Shown: positions 1 through 6,717, numbered from the stretch's first letter. The stretch is 20,514 nt of DNA from an uncultured Kangiella sp. (GCA_946481205.1 CAMLNB010000036.1:1-20514); one strand, 5' to 3'. Numbers and translations: made by a program. Notes: generated by a model from the sequence alone, not told the origin.

Positions 1-63
1 GGTCGTTTGCAGCAATTCCCGGGCGGCCCGTTGCCGACCTTGAACCTGGTCAAGCTGAGCTAG
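1..63 (+). CDS. C-terminal tail of an upstream protein (partial)
   Basis: Frame 1 is open from the first base and ends at a TAG at 61-63, encoding 20 residues that finish with TLNLVKLS. A strong hairpin terminator begins about 60 bases downstream on the same strand, which supports a real gene ending here. Too little of the protein is present to name a family. Confidence 0.45.
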   Translation, partial: GRLQQFPGGPLPTLNLVKLS

Positions 64-125
64 TACCCACTTCCCTGCCCCGCACCGAGTTGCCGGCCAT
101 GTCGCCGCCGCAACACATCACCGCA

Positions 126-160
126 GCAGGCGCTCCCCTCTGGTGAGCGCCTGCGCTTTT
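126..160 (+). terminator. Rho-independent terminator of the upstream gene
   Basis: A perfect 10-bp GC-rich stem (126-135 pairs with 145-154) with a 9-nt loop is followed two bases later by TTTT (157-160). This is the classic intrinsic terminator form. It separates the upstream gene from the arsR-led cluster. Confidence 0.8.
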
Positions 161-228
161 ATAACGCTGCCCCATCACGAACCCCAGTTCATCCCAAGTA
201 TTCGATCTAAAAGGCCGTGGCCGTTGCA

Positions 229-257
229 TTGACAGTGGTTTCCGGGATCTGTACTTT
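229..257 (+). promoter_or_regulatory. Sigma70-type promoter of the arsR-SRPBCC cluster
   Basis: A perfect -35 box TTGACA (229-234) lies exactly 17 nt before a good -10 box TACTTT (252-257). The predicted transcription start is near 264, giving a leader of about 25 nt before the ATG at 290. No other promoter this good was seen inside the cluster, so it probably drives at least the first few genes. Confidence 0.75.
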
Positions 258-264
258 ACCGAAA

Positions 265-276
265 GGTTAATTAACC
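265..276. promoter_or_regulatory. Palindromic candidate operator for the ArsR-type repressor
   Basis: GGTTAATTAACC is a perfect 12-bp palindrome placed directly on the predicted transcription start, 8 nt after the -10 box and 13 nt before the arsR start codon. Dimeric winged-helix repressors of the ArsR family usually bind such symmetric, AT-rich sites overlapping their own promoter. Autoregulation by the neighbouring repressor is an inference from position and symmetry. Confidence 0.55.
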
Positions 277-289
277 AAAGAGTTCAGCA

Positions 290-748
290 ATGACCACCGA
301 CCCGCTCAGCGCCACCTTTGCCGCCTTGGCCGATCCGACCCGGCGGGCGATTTTGGCCCGGTTGTCCCTGGGTGAAAGCTCGGTCACCGAATTGGCCGAG
401 CCCTTCCAGATGAGCATGCCGGCCGTGACCAAGCACCTGAAGGTGCTGGAGAAGGCCGGGCTGATCACTCGCGGCCGCGCTGCGCAGTGGCGGCCATGCA
501 AGCTGAAAGCACAGCCGCTGCAAGAAGCGGTGGGTTGGCTGGAGCAGTACCGGCAATTCTGGGAACAACGACTGGATCGGCTGGAAGCGTATTTGCAAGA
601 ACTGCAAAACCAGCAAAACGCGCCGTCGGTGTCGCCGTCGCCAACGGAGAACAGCACGCAGGCGATCACGGACAAACCCGAGCAGAACGCGACGCGGCCG
701 GCGCGCAAATCTCCGCGGAAAAGGACACCTGACAATGGCACGCACTGA
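290..748 (+). CDS. ArsR-family winged-helix transcriptional repressor
   Basis: A 152-residue DNA-binding protein that probably represses its own cluster. Residues about 5-75 form the ArsR winged helix: ALADPTRRAILARL opens it, SVTELAEPFQMSMPAVTKHLKVLEKAGLI (about 31-59) is the helix-turn-helix, and RGRAAQWRPCKL is the wing. The metal-binding ELCVCDL motif of SmtB/ArsR sensors is absent, so it is unlikely to sense metals. It fits the subgroup commonly paired with SRPBCC genes. Residues about 107-152 form an uncommonly long, low-complexity tail with a basic segment (RPARKSPRKRTP); relatives are usually nearer 110 residues. The start at 290 follows a modest AAGAG Shine-Dalgarno. Its stop lies inside the next gene (14-nt overlap), implying translational coupling. 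Confidence 0.9.
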   Translation: MTTDPLSATFAALADPTRRAILARLSLGESSVTELAEPFQMSMPAVTKHLKVLEKAGLITRGRAAQWRPCKLKAQPLQEAVGWLEQYRQFWEQRLDRLEAYLQELQNQQNAPSVSPSPTENSTQAITDKPEQNATRPARKSPRKRTPDNGTH

Positions 749-1253
749 ATCCGTGATCGCGGCACCCGCAGTGGAAAACACGGCGTCGGAAACGACACCC
801 GTCCAGCACGACAGCTTTGTGCTGGAACGCCGTTACGACGCCAAACCGGCGCAGGTGTTTTATTGCTGGGCCAATCTCGACGCGAAGAAACGCTGGTTTT
901 TCTGCGACGACTGGGGCCCGGCCGAGCACACACTCGATTTCCGCGTCGGCGGTCGCGAGTACAGCTGCACCGGCCCGCAAGGTGGACCGAAACATATTTA
1001 TGAAGCGGTGTATCAGGACATCGTGCCAGATCTGCGCTTTGTGTTGGCCTACACGATGACCATCGGCGACAGCCGCATCTCGTCGTCACTGCTGACCGTG
1101 GAATGTTTGCCGAACGGCGACGGCACGCTGCTGCGGCTGACCGAGCAACTGGCGGTATTTGATGCGCGCTACACCGTCGCCGATCGCAAACACGGCACGG
1201 CGCTGGGGCTGGAAAATTTGGCCGCCGTGCTAGCCACAGCAGCACCGAACTGA
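735..1253 (+). CDS. SRPBCC/AHSA1-domain protein 1 (ArsR partner)
   Basis: A 172-residue soluble protein of the START/Bet v1-like SRPBCC superfamily, which forms a helix-grip fold around a hydrophobic ligand cavity. The domain covers about residues 28-168: LERRYDAKPAQVFYCWANLDAKKRWF is the first strand and helix, followed by DFRVGGREY and YEAVYQDIVPDLRFVLAYTM, then a C-terminal helix. This arrangement is typical of the SRPBCC gene directly behind an ArsR repressor. The ATG lies inside the end of arsR, and the AAAAGGA at 719-725 is a good ribosome-binding site. The ligand is unknown. A regulatory or sequestering role with the repressor is inferred from context; no enzymatic residues can be assigned. 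Confidence 0.88.
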   Translation: MARTESVIAAPAVENTASETTPVQHDSFVLERRYDAKPAQVFYCWANLDAKKRWFFCDDWGPAEHTLDFRVGGREYSCTGPQGGPKHIYEAVYQDIVPDLRFVLAYTMTIGDSRISSSLLTVECLPNGDGTLLRLTEQLAVFDARYTVADRKHGTALGLENLAAVLATAAPN

Positions 1254-1304
1254 GCGCGGCCCTGGGCCGGCGCCACTGCAACACGCACGCAAGGGAGATT
1301 CCTT

Positions 1305-1811
1305 ATGGATGCCAAAACCCAAGCACACAGCGAAACCTCTTTGCGCCAGCCAAAACTGTTTCCGGGCCGAGGCCAAGCACTGAGTCTGACTCGCTTTCTG
1401 CCAGCAGCACCGGCACAGGTGTTCGCGCTGTGGACCGATGTCAGGCATCTGCTGCAATGGTTTGCGCCAGAGGGATTCAGCATCGTGCTGTGCGAATCCG
1501 TGCTACGGGTCGGCGAACATGCCGAGCTGCAGCTGCGCAGTGCCGATGGCAGCGAGTTCAGCATCCGGCGGGCGTATCTGCAGATCGATACGCCCAAACG
1601 GCTGGTCTACAACGAACAGTGCGTTGGCAGTAGCGGTGTCTTCTATGAGGCGCTGACTACCGTCACGTTTGAGAAACTGGGCAACAAAACCAAGCTGACG
1701 CTGCGCGCCGAACCCCTGCAGCGTTACACCAGCGCCGATCAGGACGAATGGCGCCGCGGCTGCAACGAATTGCTCGACCGGTTCGAGCGGTATCTGACGC
1801 AGCCGCAGTAA
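1305..1811 (+). CDS. SRPBCC/AHSA1-domain protein 2
   Basis: A 168-residue member of the same helix-grip superfamily. The domain runs from about residue 25 (ALSLTRFLPAAPAQVFALWTDVRHLLQWFAPEGF) to the C-terminal helix ELLDRFERYL. It keeps the W-x(n)-WFAPEGF pattern of AHSA1-like proteins but is clearly divergent from its neighbours, so it is not a recent copy. The ATG at 1305 follows AAGGGAG (1289-1295) and lies 51 nt after the previous gene, consistent with one operon. A small-molecule binding function is known for the superfamily; the actual ligand is not evident. Confidence 0.85.
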   Translation: MDAKTQAHSETSLRQPKLFPGRGQALSLTRFLPAAPAQVFALWTDVRHLLQWFAPEGFSIVLCESVLRVGEHAELQLRSADGSEFSIRRAYLQIDTPKRLVYNEQCVGSSGVFYEALTTVTFEKLGNKTKLTLRAEPLQRYTSADQDEWRRGCNELLDRFERYLTQPQ

Positions 1812-1837
1812 CCCCAATGGAGCAAGGAGAACCGATC

Positions 1838-2311
1838 ATGCAAAAGATAACGCCATTTCTGTGGTTCAACGACAACGCCGAGGAAGCTGTCAATTTCTAT
1901 TGCTCGGTGTTTAAACGTTCGAGAATCACACTGATTGATCATTATCCGGAGGGCGCGCCACTGCCCAAAGGCACGGTGATGTCGATGGCATTCGAGTTGG
2001 AAGGCCAGCAGTTCATGGCCCTGAATGGCGGCCCGATGTTCCGGTTTACGCCGGCCATTTCGCTGCTGGTCGACTGCCAGGATCAAGCCGAAGTCGATGC
2101 GCTATGGCAGAAACTCGGCGCCGGCGGCGAGTATCAGCAATGCGGCTGGCTGCAGGACAGGTACGGCTTGTCCTGGCAGATCATTCCATCTGTACTCAGC
2201 GAGTATCTGCACAGCAGCGACAAGACCCGCGCCGCCCGTGCAATGCAGGCCATGCTGCAAATGAAGAAGATTGATATTGCCGCGCTGAAGCAGGCCTATG
2301 AAGGCGGTTGA
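1838..2311 (+). CDS. PhnB-like VOC superfamily protein (PF06983 type)
   Basis: A 157-residue protein beginning MQKITPFLWFNDNAEEAVNFYCSVF, the usual start of PhnB-like or '3-demethylubiquinone methyltransferase-like' VOC proteins. Diagnostic segments are FTPAISLLVDCQDQAEVDALW, LGAGGEYQQCGWLQDRYGLSWQIIP and the C-terminal AMLQMKKIDIAALKQAY. These proteins use paired beta-alpha-beta-beta-beta units, often as dimers. Despite the historical name, methyltransferase activity is not expected. The reading frame is open further upstream into the previous gene, but AAGGAGA at 1824-1830 and the family start both point to the ATG at 1838. It sits 26 nt after the second SRPBCC gene. Its substrate is unknown. 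Confidence 0.88.
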   Translation: MQKITPFLWFNDNAEEAVNFYCSVFKRSRITLIDHYPEGAPLPKGTVMSMAFELEGQQFMALNGGPMFRFTPAISLLVDCQDQAEVDALWQKLGAGGEYQQCGWLQDRYGLSWQIIPSVLSEYLHSSDKTRAARAMQAMLQMKKIDIAALKQAYEGG

Positions 2312-2415
2312 GACCACGAACACAGCCAACCGCTGTGGCGATAAAGAAATGTGCTTACAGAAACCCTCACGCCCTAACTGATATTGAGCAAGCGATGCTT
2401 GTGCAGGAGCCGTAC

Positions 2416-2826
2416 ATGAAAATCACCGTTGAAGCCACCATCAAAGCCGATATCCGCTCGGTCTGGTCGGCTTGGAACAATCCGGACGACATCAAACAGT
2501 GGAATGCCGCTTCCGATGATTGGCACACCCCGAGCTGCCGCGTTGATCTGCGCGAAGGCGGCAGCTTTTGCAGCCGTATGGAAGCCAAAGACGGCAGCAT
2601 GGGTTTCGATTTCGAAGGGGTGTACAGCAATGTGGTCGAACACCAGCTGATTGCCTACACGATGGGCGACGGCCGCAGCGTTTCGATCGGCTTCAAGGAA
2701 GTGCCGGACGGCGTGCTGGTCAGCGAGACCTTTGATGCCGAAGGCGAGCATTCCATTGAACTGCAACGACAAGGCTGGCAAAGCATCTTGAACAACTTCG
2801 CCAAGCACGTCGAAGCCAAAGTCTAA
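2416..2826 (+). CDS. SRPBCC/AHSA1-domain protein 3
   Basis: A compact 136-residue single-domain protein with almost no extension: MKITVEATIKADIRSVWSAWNNPDDIKQWNAAS at the N-terminus, LREGGSFCSRMEAKDG in the middle, and a C-terminal helix ending NNFAKHVEAKV. This is the well-populated 'SRPBCC domain-containing / polyketide cyclase-like' subgroup. The frame is open upstream, but AGGAG (2405-2409), seven bases before the ATG at 2416, and the family length fix the start. The 104-nt gap from the preceding gene shows no obvious terminator, so co-transcription is likely. It is immediately followed by a large inverted repeat. Confidence 0.87.
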   Translation: MKITVEATIKADIRSVWSAWNNPDDIKQWNAASDDWHTPSCRVDLREGGSFCSRMEAKDGSMGFDFEGVYSNVVEHQLIAYTMGDGRSVSIGFKEVPDGVLVSETFDAEGEHSIELQRQGWQSILNNFAKHVEAKV

Positions 2827-2833
2827 ATCCCCT

Positions 2834-2879
2834 CGCTCACTGCCGCAGTGACACGTTGCTGTCACTGCGGCAGTGAGCG
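2834..2879. repeat. 20-bp inverted repeat made of two 15-bp palindromes, upstream of the exporter gene
   Basis: Positions 2834-2853 pair perfectly with 2860-2879 around a 6-nt loop. Each arm contains its own odd palindrome, TCACTGCSGCAGTGA (2837-2851 and 2862-2876), with centres 25 bp apart. No T-run follows on either strand, so it is a poor intrinsic terminator. It fills the gap between an SRPBCC gene and the MFS gene and ends about 8 nt before the MFS Shine-Dalgarno. It could be a pair of dimer operator sites, an mRNA-stabilising hairpin or a translation control element. Confidence 0.75.
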
Positions 2880-2896
2880 GCGGCACAGGAACCATC

Positions 2897-4351
2897 ATGA
2901 AAGAACATCTGGACGAAAACAAACGTTGGCTGGCGCTGATTGTGCTCTGCCTCGGCGAGTTGATGATTGTGCTCGACACCACCATCGTCAACGTTGCGCT
3001 GCCTTCCATTCGGGCCGACTTGCAGTTCAGCGAAACCTCGCTGGTCTGGGTCGTCAATGCCTACATGCTGACCTTCGGCGGCTTTCTGCTGCTCGGTGGC
3101 CGATTGGGTGATCTGTATGGTCAGCGGAAAATATTCCTGCTCGGACTGATCCTGTTCACCCTGGCATCGCTGGTCTGCGGCGTCGCCAACTCGCAGGAGC
3201 TGTTGATCGCCGCGCGCGCCGTGCAAGGACTCGGTGGCGCCGTGGTGTCCGCCGTCGCGCTGTCGCTGATCATGAATCTGTTCACCGAAGATGGCGAGCG
3301 CGCCAAAGCCATGGGCGTGTACGGTTTTGTCTGCGCCGGTGGTGGCAGCGTTGGGGTGTTGCTCGGTGGTCTGCTGACGGATGCCTTCAGCTGGCACTGG
3401 ATTTTTCTGGTCAACCTGCCGATTGGTATCGCCGTGTATCTGTTGTGCGTGCGCTTGTTGCCGAATCTGCCGGGCCAAGCCGATGGCGGCAAGCTCGATG
3501 TCGCCGGTGCAATTACCGTCACCAGCTCGTTGATGCTGGCGGTGTATGCGGTGGTCAATGGCAATGAAGCCGGCTGGACGTCGTTCCAGACGCTGGGATT
3601 GCTCGCGATCGCGGCACTGTTGATGCTGAGCTTCCTGGTTATTGAAGCCAATGTCAGTCACCCGCTGATGCCGCTGGGTTTGTTCCGCTTGCGCAATGTC
3701 GCGGTGGCAAATGTGGTCGGCGTACTCTGGGCGGCAGCCATGTTTGCCTGGTTCTTTATCTCCGCGCTGTACATGCAGCTGGTGTTGCATTACACGCCGA
3801 TGCAGGTGGGTTTGGCGTTCCTGCCGGCCAACTTGATCATGGCGGCGTTTTCGCTCGGCTTGTCGGCGAAAATCGTCATGCGCTTTGGTATTCGTGGCCC
3901 GCTGGCGTTTGGTTTGCTGCTGGCCGGTGTCGGTTTGGCCTTGTTCGCCCGGGCGCCGGTCAATGGCGATTTCTGGATCGACATTCTGCCCGGCATGGTG
4001 TTGTCCGGCATTGGCGCCGGCATTGCGCTGAATCCGGTGCTGCTGGCCGCGATGAGCGATGTCGAGCAAAGCGAATCGGGCCTGGCCTCCGGCATCGTCA
4101 ACACCTCGTTCATGATGGGTGGTGCACTCGGTCTGGCCGTGCTCGCCAGCCTTGCTGCAGCACAAACGCATGGCGTCAGTGCCAGCGGGGTTGATGATCT
4201 GACGGCGCTGAATGCCGGTTACCAAACCGCGTTCGTCATCGGTGCCGGCTTCGCGATTCTTGCTGCGGCGTTAGGCATGTTGCTGCGGCCTTCCGCGCCG
4301 ACCTCGCCGATGGCGATGTCTGGCGAACAGGCCGCGGCTGCCACGGACTGA
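2897..4351 (+). CDS. MFS drug exporter, DHA2 (14-TM, EmrB/QacA-type) family
   Basis: A 484-residue inner-membrane proton-driven efflux transporter. Family motifs are clear: motif D1 LDTTIVNVALP (26-36) at the end of TM1, motif A GGRLGDLYGQRK (67-78) in the first cytoplasmic loop, motif B around RAVQGLGGAVVSAV (107-120), and the antiporter motif C region GGSVGVLLGGLL followed by WHWIFLVNLPIG (to about 177). The length and hydrophobic profile fit 14 membrane segments. The ATG at 2897 is chosen because AGGA (2887-2890) precedes it and the residues fit the family; a GTG at 2873 would lie inside the inverted repeat. Placed amid ligand-binding proteins, it probably exports their ligand or a related toxic compound (inference). 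Confidence 0.93.
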   Translation: MKEHLDENKRWLALIVLCLGELMIVLDTTIVNVALPSIRADLQFSETSLVWVVNAYMLTFGGFLLLGGRLGDLYGQRKIFLLGLILFTLASLVCGVANSQELLIAARAVQGLGGAVVSAVALSLIMNLFTEDGERAKAMGVYGFVCAGGGSVGVLLGGLLTDAFSWHWIFLVNLPIGIAVYLLCVRLLPNLPGQADGGKLDVAGAITVTSSLMLAVYAVVNGNEAGWTSFQTLGLLAIAALLMLSFLVIEANVSHPLMPLGLFRLRNVAVANVVGVLWAAAMFAWFFISALYMQLVLHYTPMQVGLAFLPANLIMAAFSLGLSAKIVMRFGIRGPLAFGLLLAGVGLALFARAPVNGDFWIDILPGMVLSGIGAGIALNPVLLAAMSDVEQSESGLASGIVNTSFMMGGALGLAVLASLAAAQTHGVSASGVDDLTALNAGYQTAFVIGAGFAILAAALGMLLRPSAPTSPMAMSGEQAAAATD

Positions 4352-4402
4352 AATTGACACCGTGCTGTTTTCTTCCATCTCTTAGATTAACAGGACTGAA
4401 TC

Positions 4403-4810
4403 ATGAGCCGTCAAATCTATGTCAATCTGCCGGTCAAGGATGTTGCCAAGACCAAGGCGTTTTTCAGTGCGCTCGGTTTTCAGTTTGAGCCGAAGTTTTC
4501 CAATGAAGATGCGATCTGCATGATCGTCGCCGATGACATTTACGTGATGTTGTTGGTCGAGAAATTCTTCAAGACGTTCATCAAGACCGAGATCTGCGAT
4601 GCCAGAAAGAGCACCGAGGTCTTGCTCTGCCTGTCCTGCACCAGCCGGGCCGAAGTCGATGCCATCGTTGCCAAGGCCGTCCAGGCCGGCGGCGGCATTC
4701 CGCGCGAGCCGCAGGATCACGGCTTCATGTATGGCCACGCCTTTACCGATCTCGATGGCCACCTCTGGGAATTGGTCTACATGGACCCGAATGCCGCGAT
4801 GCCGCAATAA
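4403..4810 (+). CDS. VOC family (glyoxalase/bleomycin-resistance-like) protein
   Basis: A 135-residue protein with the VOC layout: MSRQIYVNLPVKDVAKTKAFFSALGFQFEP opens the first unit and GFMYGHAFTDLDGHLWELVYMD closes the second with the conserved DGHLWEL motif. Members include metal-dependent isomerases, dioxygenases and antibiotic-binding resistance proteins. This one belongs to the widespread uncharacterised 'glyoxalase superfamily' type. Full conservation of metal ligands is not evident, so simple ligand binding is as likely as catalysis. AGGA at 4392-4395 supports the ATG. It lies 51 nt after the exporter gene, in the same operon by spacing. Confidence 0.87.
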   Translation: MSRQIYVNLPVKDVAKTKAFFSALGFQFEPKFSNEDAICMIVADDIYVMLLVEKFFKTFIKTEICDARKSTEVLLCLSCTSRAEVDAIVAKAVQAGGGIPREPQDHGFMYGHAFTDLDGHLWELVYMDPNAAMPQ

Positions 4811-4876
4811 GACATCGGAGCTGCCGGCGTGAATATGGACCGTGTCGCCATCGCTGCACGTGACGCTGGCCGGGTT

Positions 4877-4925
4877 GGCAAATGCTGTGGCACAGTGGCG
4901 ACATTCGCTGTGCCACAGGATTGCC
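4877..4925. repeat. Inverted repeat with palindromic arms overlapping a ribosome-binding site
   Basis: CTGTGGCACAG (4885-4895) pairs perfectly with CTGTGCCACAG (4908-4918) around a 12-nt loop. Outside a small internal loop, GGCAA (4877-4881) can also pair with TTGCC (4921-4925). Each 11-bp arm is itself a palindrome (CTGTG-S-CACAG), with centres 23 bp apart. The right arm and closing stem contain the AGGA (4917-4920) that would serve the ATG at 4928, so the hairpin could mask that site in mRNA. Confidence 0.65.
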
Positions 4926-4927
4926 AG

Positions 4928-5434
4928 ATGGATGCAACGACCAACTTACGATCTTCGCGTTCGATCAGTGTCGTACGCGAGCAGGAAGTCACCATCACGC
5001 GGCTACTCAATGCGCCGCGCGAACTGGTCTTCCAAGCCTGGACCGAGCCCCGCCATGTAATGCAATGGTGGGGGCCGCAAGGCTTCCGCAATACAGACTG
5101 TGAAATGGATGCTCAGGCCGGCGGCCGCTTTGCTTTGCACATGACCGGGCCGGATGGCGTCAGCTACCCATGCCTCGGTTATTACGAGGAAATTACCCCA
5201 CCGAGCCGGATCGTATTTGTCGGTGAAGCCGATGATCGCCATCCTTGCGGCGCTGGCCTGCCACCGCGAGCGCGACTGACGCTGACGCTGGTGGATTTTC
5301 ACGGCAAAACCGAGCTGACTCTGCATACCCGATTTGAATCGGTTGCCATGCAGCAGGCCGCGGTGGCAGCGGGATATCGCATCGGTTGGGAAGGTGCATT
5401 TGAACGGCTGGCCGAACTGCTGGGTGTGGAATAA
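4928..5434 (+). CDS. SRPBCC/AHSA1-domain protein 4
   Basis: A 168-residue classical AHSA1-like protein. The core begins VTITRLLNAPRELVFQAWTEP, continues HVMQWWGPQGFRN and GGRFALHMTGPDG, and ends in the helix WEGAFERLAELLGVE. It shares long identical blocks with the next gene (LLNAP, LVFQAWT, QWWGP, GFRNT, GPDG), so the two look like a tandem duplication. The start is ambiguous: the frame is open to a GTG at 4829 with a CGGAG upstream, but the extra 33 residues would cross the inverted repeat and are not typical. AGGA at 4917-4920 supports the ATG at 4928. A ligand-binding role is inferred from the superfamily. Confidence 0.85.
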   Translation: MDATTNLRSSRSISVVREQEVTITRLLNAPRELVFQAWTEPRHVMQWWGPQGFRNTDCEMDAQAGGRFALHMTGPDGVSYPCLGYYEEITPPSRIVFVGEADDRHPCGAGLPPRARLTLTLVDFHGKTELTLHTRFESVAMQQAAVAAGYRIGWEGAFERLAELLGVE

Positions 5435-5508
5435 CCATTCGCCGAGTAAACGCTCGTCGAATAACCGTATGGCCTGCGCGACGGACGCGCTAACGAGAGC
5501 ACCGAGAC

Positions 5509-5991
5509 ATGAACACAACTGCCGACCGCGAGATTCGCATCAGCCGCTTGCTGAACGCGCCGGTGACCCTAGTGTTTCAAGCCTGGACGCAACCGCAGCA
5601 TGTCGCGCAGTGGTGGGGCCCCACCGGTTTTCGCAACACCATTCATGAAATGACCGTGGCGCCAGGCGGGGTCTGGCGCTTCCTGATGCACGGACCGGAT
5701 GGCCGCGATTACCCGAACCGCGTGGTCTTCAAGGAAGTGATTGCCAACGAGCGCCTGGTTTATCTCCATACCGATGACATCGATGACATCCATGCGCCGG
5801 GTGAAGCGGCAATCCAGTTTGAAGTCACCGTGACGTTTATCGAGCAGCAAGGCAAAACCCACATCGAGATGCGGCTGCTGTTTGCCAATCCAGCGCTACG
5901 CGACCGGGTGGCCCACGAATTCGGCGCCATTGACGGTGCCAACCAAACGCTGGATCGCTTGGCCGCCTATCTTGAAACCATGGCGCGCTGA
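5509..5991 (+). CDS. SRPBCC/AHSA1-domain protein 5
   Basis: A 160-residue AHSA1-like protein starting directly at the fold: IRISRLLNAPVTLVFQAWTQP, then HVAQWWGPTGFRNTIHEMTVAPGG and a C-terminal helix TLDRLAAYLETM. It is the closest relative in this window of the preceding gene, most similar in the first half and diverged in the second, as expected if ligand specificity changed after duplication. The ATG at 5509 has only a weak GAGAG (5495-5499) upstream, so translation may be lower or partly dependent on upstream readers. The 74-nt gap before it holds an imperfect hairpin flanked by 8-bp direct repeats. Confidence 0.87.
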   Translation: MNTTADREIRISRLLNAPVTLVFQAWTQPQHVAQWWGPTGFRNTIHEMTVAPGGVWRFLMHGPDGRDYPNRVVFKEVIANERLVYLHTDDIDDIHAPGEAAIQFEVTVTFIEQQGKTHIEMRLLFANPALRDRVAHEFGAIDGANQTLDRLAAYLETMAR

Positions 5992-6049
5992 ATGGCACGA
6001 CAGAAATGCATCAGTAGACGCTGCCGCGCCGGCGTTGCGGTTCTGTGTG

Positions 6050-6080
6050 AGCCTGAGCAGGGCTGAATGCAGTTTTTTTT
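6050..6080 (+). terminator. Possible terminator at the end of the SRPBCC cluster
   Basis: A short stem (6050-6054 with 6060-6064, one G-U pair, 5-nt loop) lies 8 nt before a run of eight T (6073-6080), the longest T-run seen in the window. The stem is weak and the gap is longer than usual, so this is tentative. It lies in the 162-nt gap between the fifth SRPBCC gene and the membrane-protein gene. Confidence 0.3.
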
Positions 6081-6153
6081 ACCGCAGTGATGCCGGCAAC
6101 GGCGCTGCTGCGCAGTTCATCAAGAGCATCATAACCACAACAAGGAGTCTGCC

Positions 6154-6717
6154 ATGACCGCTATGCTTTCCCTCTGGTTACCGATTGTGCTGACCGCGGT
6201 GTTCGTGTTTATCGCCAGCAGTCTGATTCATATGGTGTTCCAGTGGCACAAACCGGATTACAAGCAACTGCCAAACGAAGACGCGGTGCGCGAAGCATTG
6301 CGCGCCGGTAATGTCACGCCGGGCAAATACGTGATGCCGTACTGCACTGACATGAAAGCCATGCAAGACGAAGCGCAGCTGCGAAAATATCGCGAAGGAC
6401 CGGTCGGCTTTGTCATGCTAGGGCAGCCGGGCGTGCCGAACATGGGCAAGTCGCTCGGTACGTGGTTTTTGCTGACGCTGATTGTCGCGGCGCTCGCGGC
6501 CTTGATCGCGGCGCAAGCGGTCGGCCTGCAAGCGGATGGCCGCCGTGCGGGCCATCTGATCGGCATGATCAGCTTGCTTGCCTACGGCGTCGGCAGCGTC
6601 GTCAACGGCATCTGGATGTGTGTGCCCTGGCGCAGCGTGGCCAAACACGTACTGGATGCGTTGATTTATGCGACGATCAGCGCATTGACGTTTATGTGGT
6701 TGTGGCCGGCCGGCTAG
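6154..6717 (+). CDS. Four-TM membrane protein of unknown function
   Basis: A 187-residue inner-membrane protein that I cannot assign to a characterised family. Predicted membrane helices are about residues 5-27 (LSLWLPIVLTAVFVFIASSL), 102-124, 134-155 and 166-184. Between helices 1 and 2 is a soluble stretch of about 70 residues with HKPDYKQLPNEDAVREAL, TPGKYVMPYCTDMKAMQDE and EGPVGFVMLGQPG, which looks conserved and functional rather than random. AAGGAG at 6141-6146 gives a strong start at 6154. It is co-directional with the cluster, but the 162-nt gap with a T8 run suggests it may be a separate unit. No function is claimed. Confidence 0.8.
   Translation: MTAMLSLWLPIVLTAVFVFIASSLIHMVFQWHKPDYKQLPNEDAVREALRAGNVTPGKYVMPYCTDMKAMQDEAQLRKYREGPVGFVMLGQPGVPNMGKSLGTWFLLTLIVAALAALIAAQAVGLQADGRRAGHLIGMISLLAYGVGSVVNGIWMCVPWRSVAKHVLDALIYATISALTFMWLWPAG

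Noticed and set aside
2837..4225. A 462-codon open frame on the - strand opposite the MFS gene
   Set aside because: Same antisense artefact: low-complexity Gln/His/Arg composition and no ribosome-binding site or family motif, whereas the + strand encodes a clear DHA2 transporter.
4354..4388. TTGACA at 4354-4359 as a promoter for the second VOC gene
   Set aside because: No acceptable -10 box lies 16-18 nt downstream; the best match TAGATT is 23 nt away. Kept as part of the operon instead.
5429..5466. Miniature inverted-repeat element with target-site duplication
   Set aside because: The 8-bp direct repeats and imperfect hairpin span fewer than 40 bases and no second copy was noticed in the window, so a mobile element is not supported.
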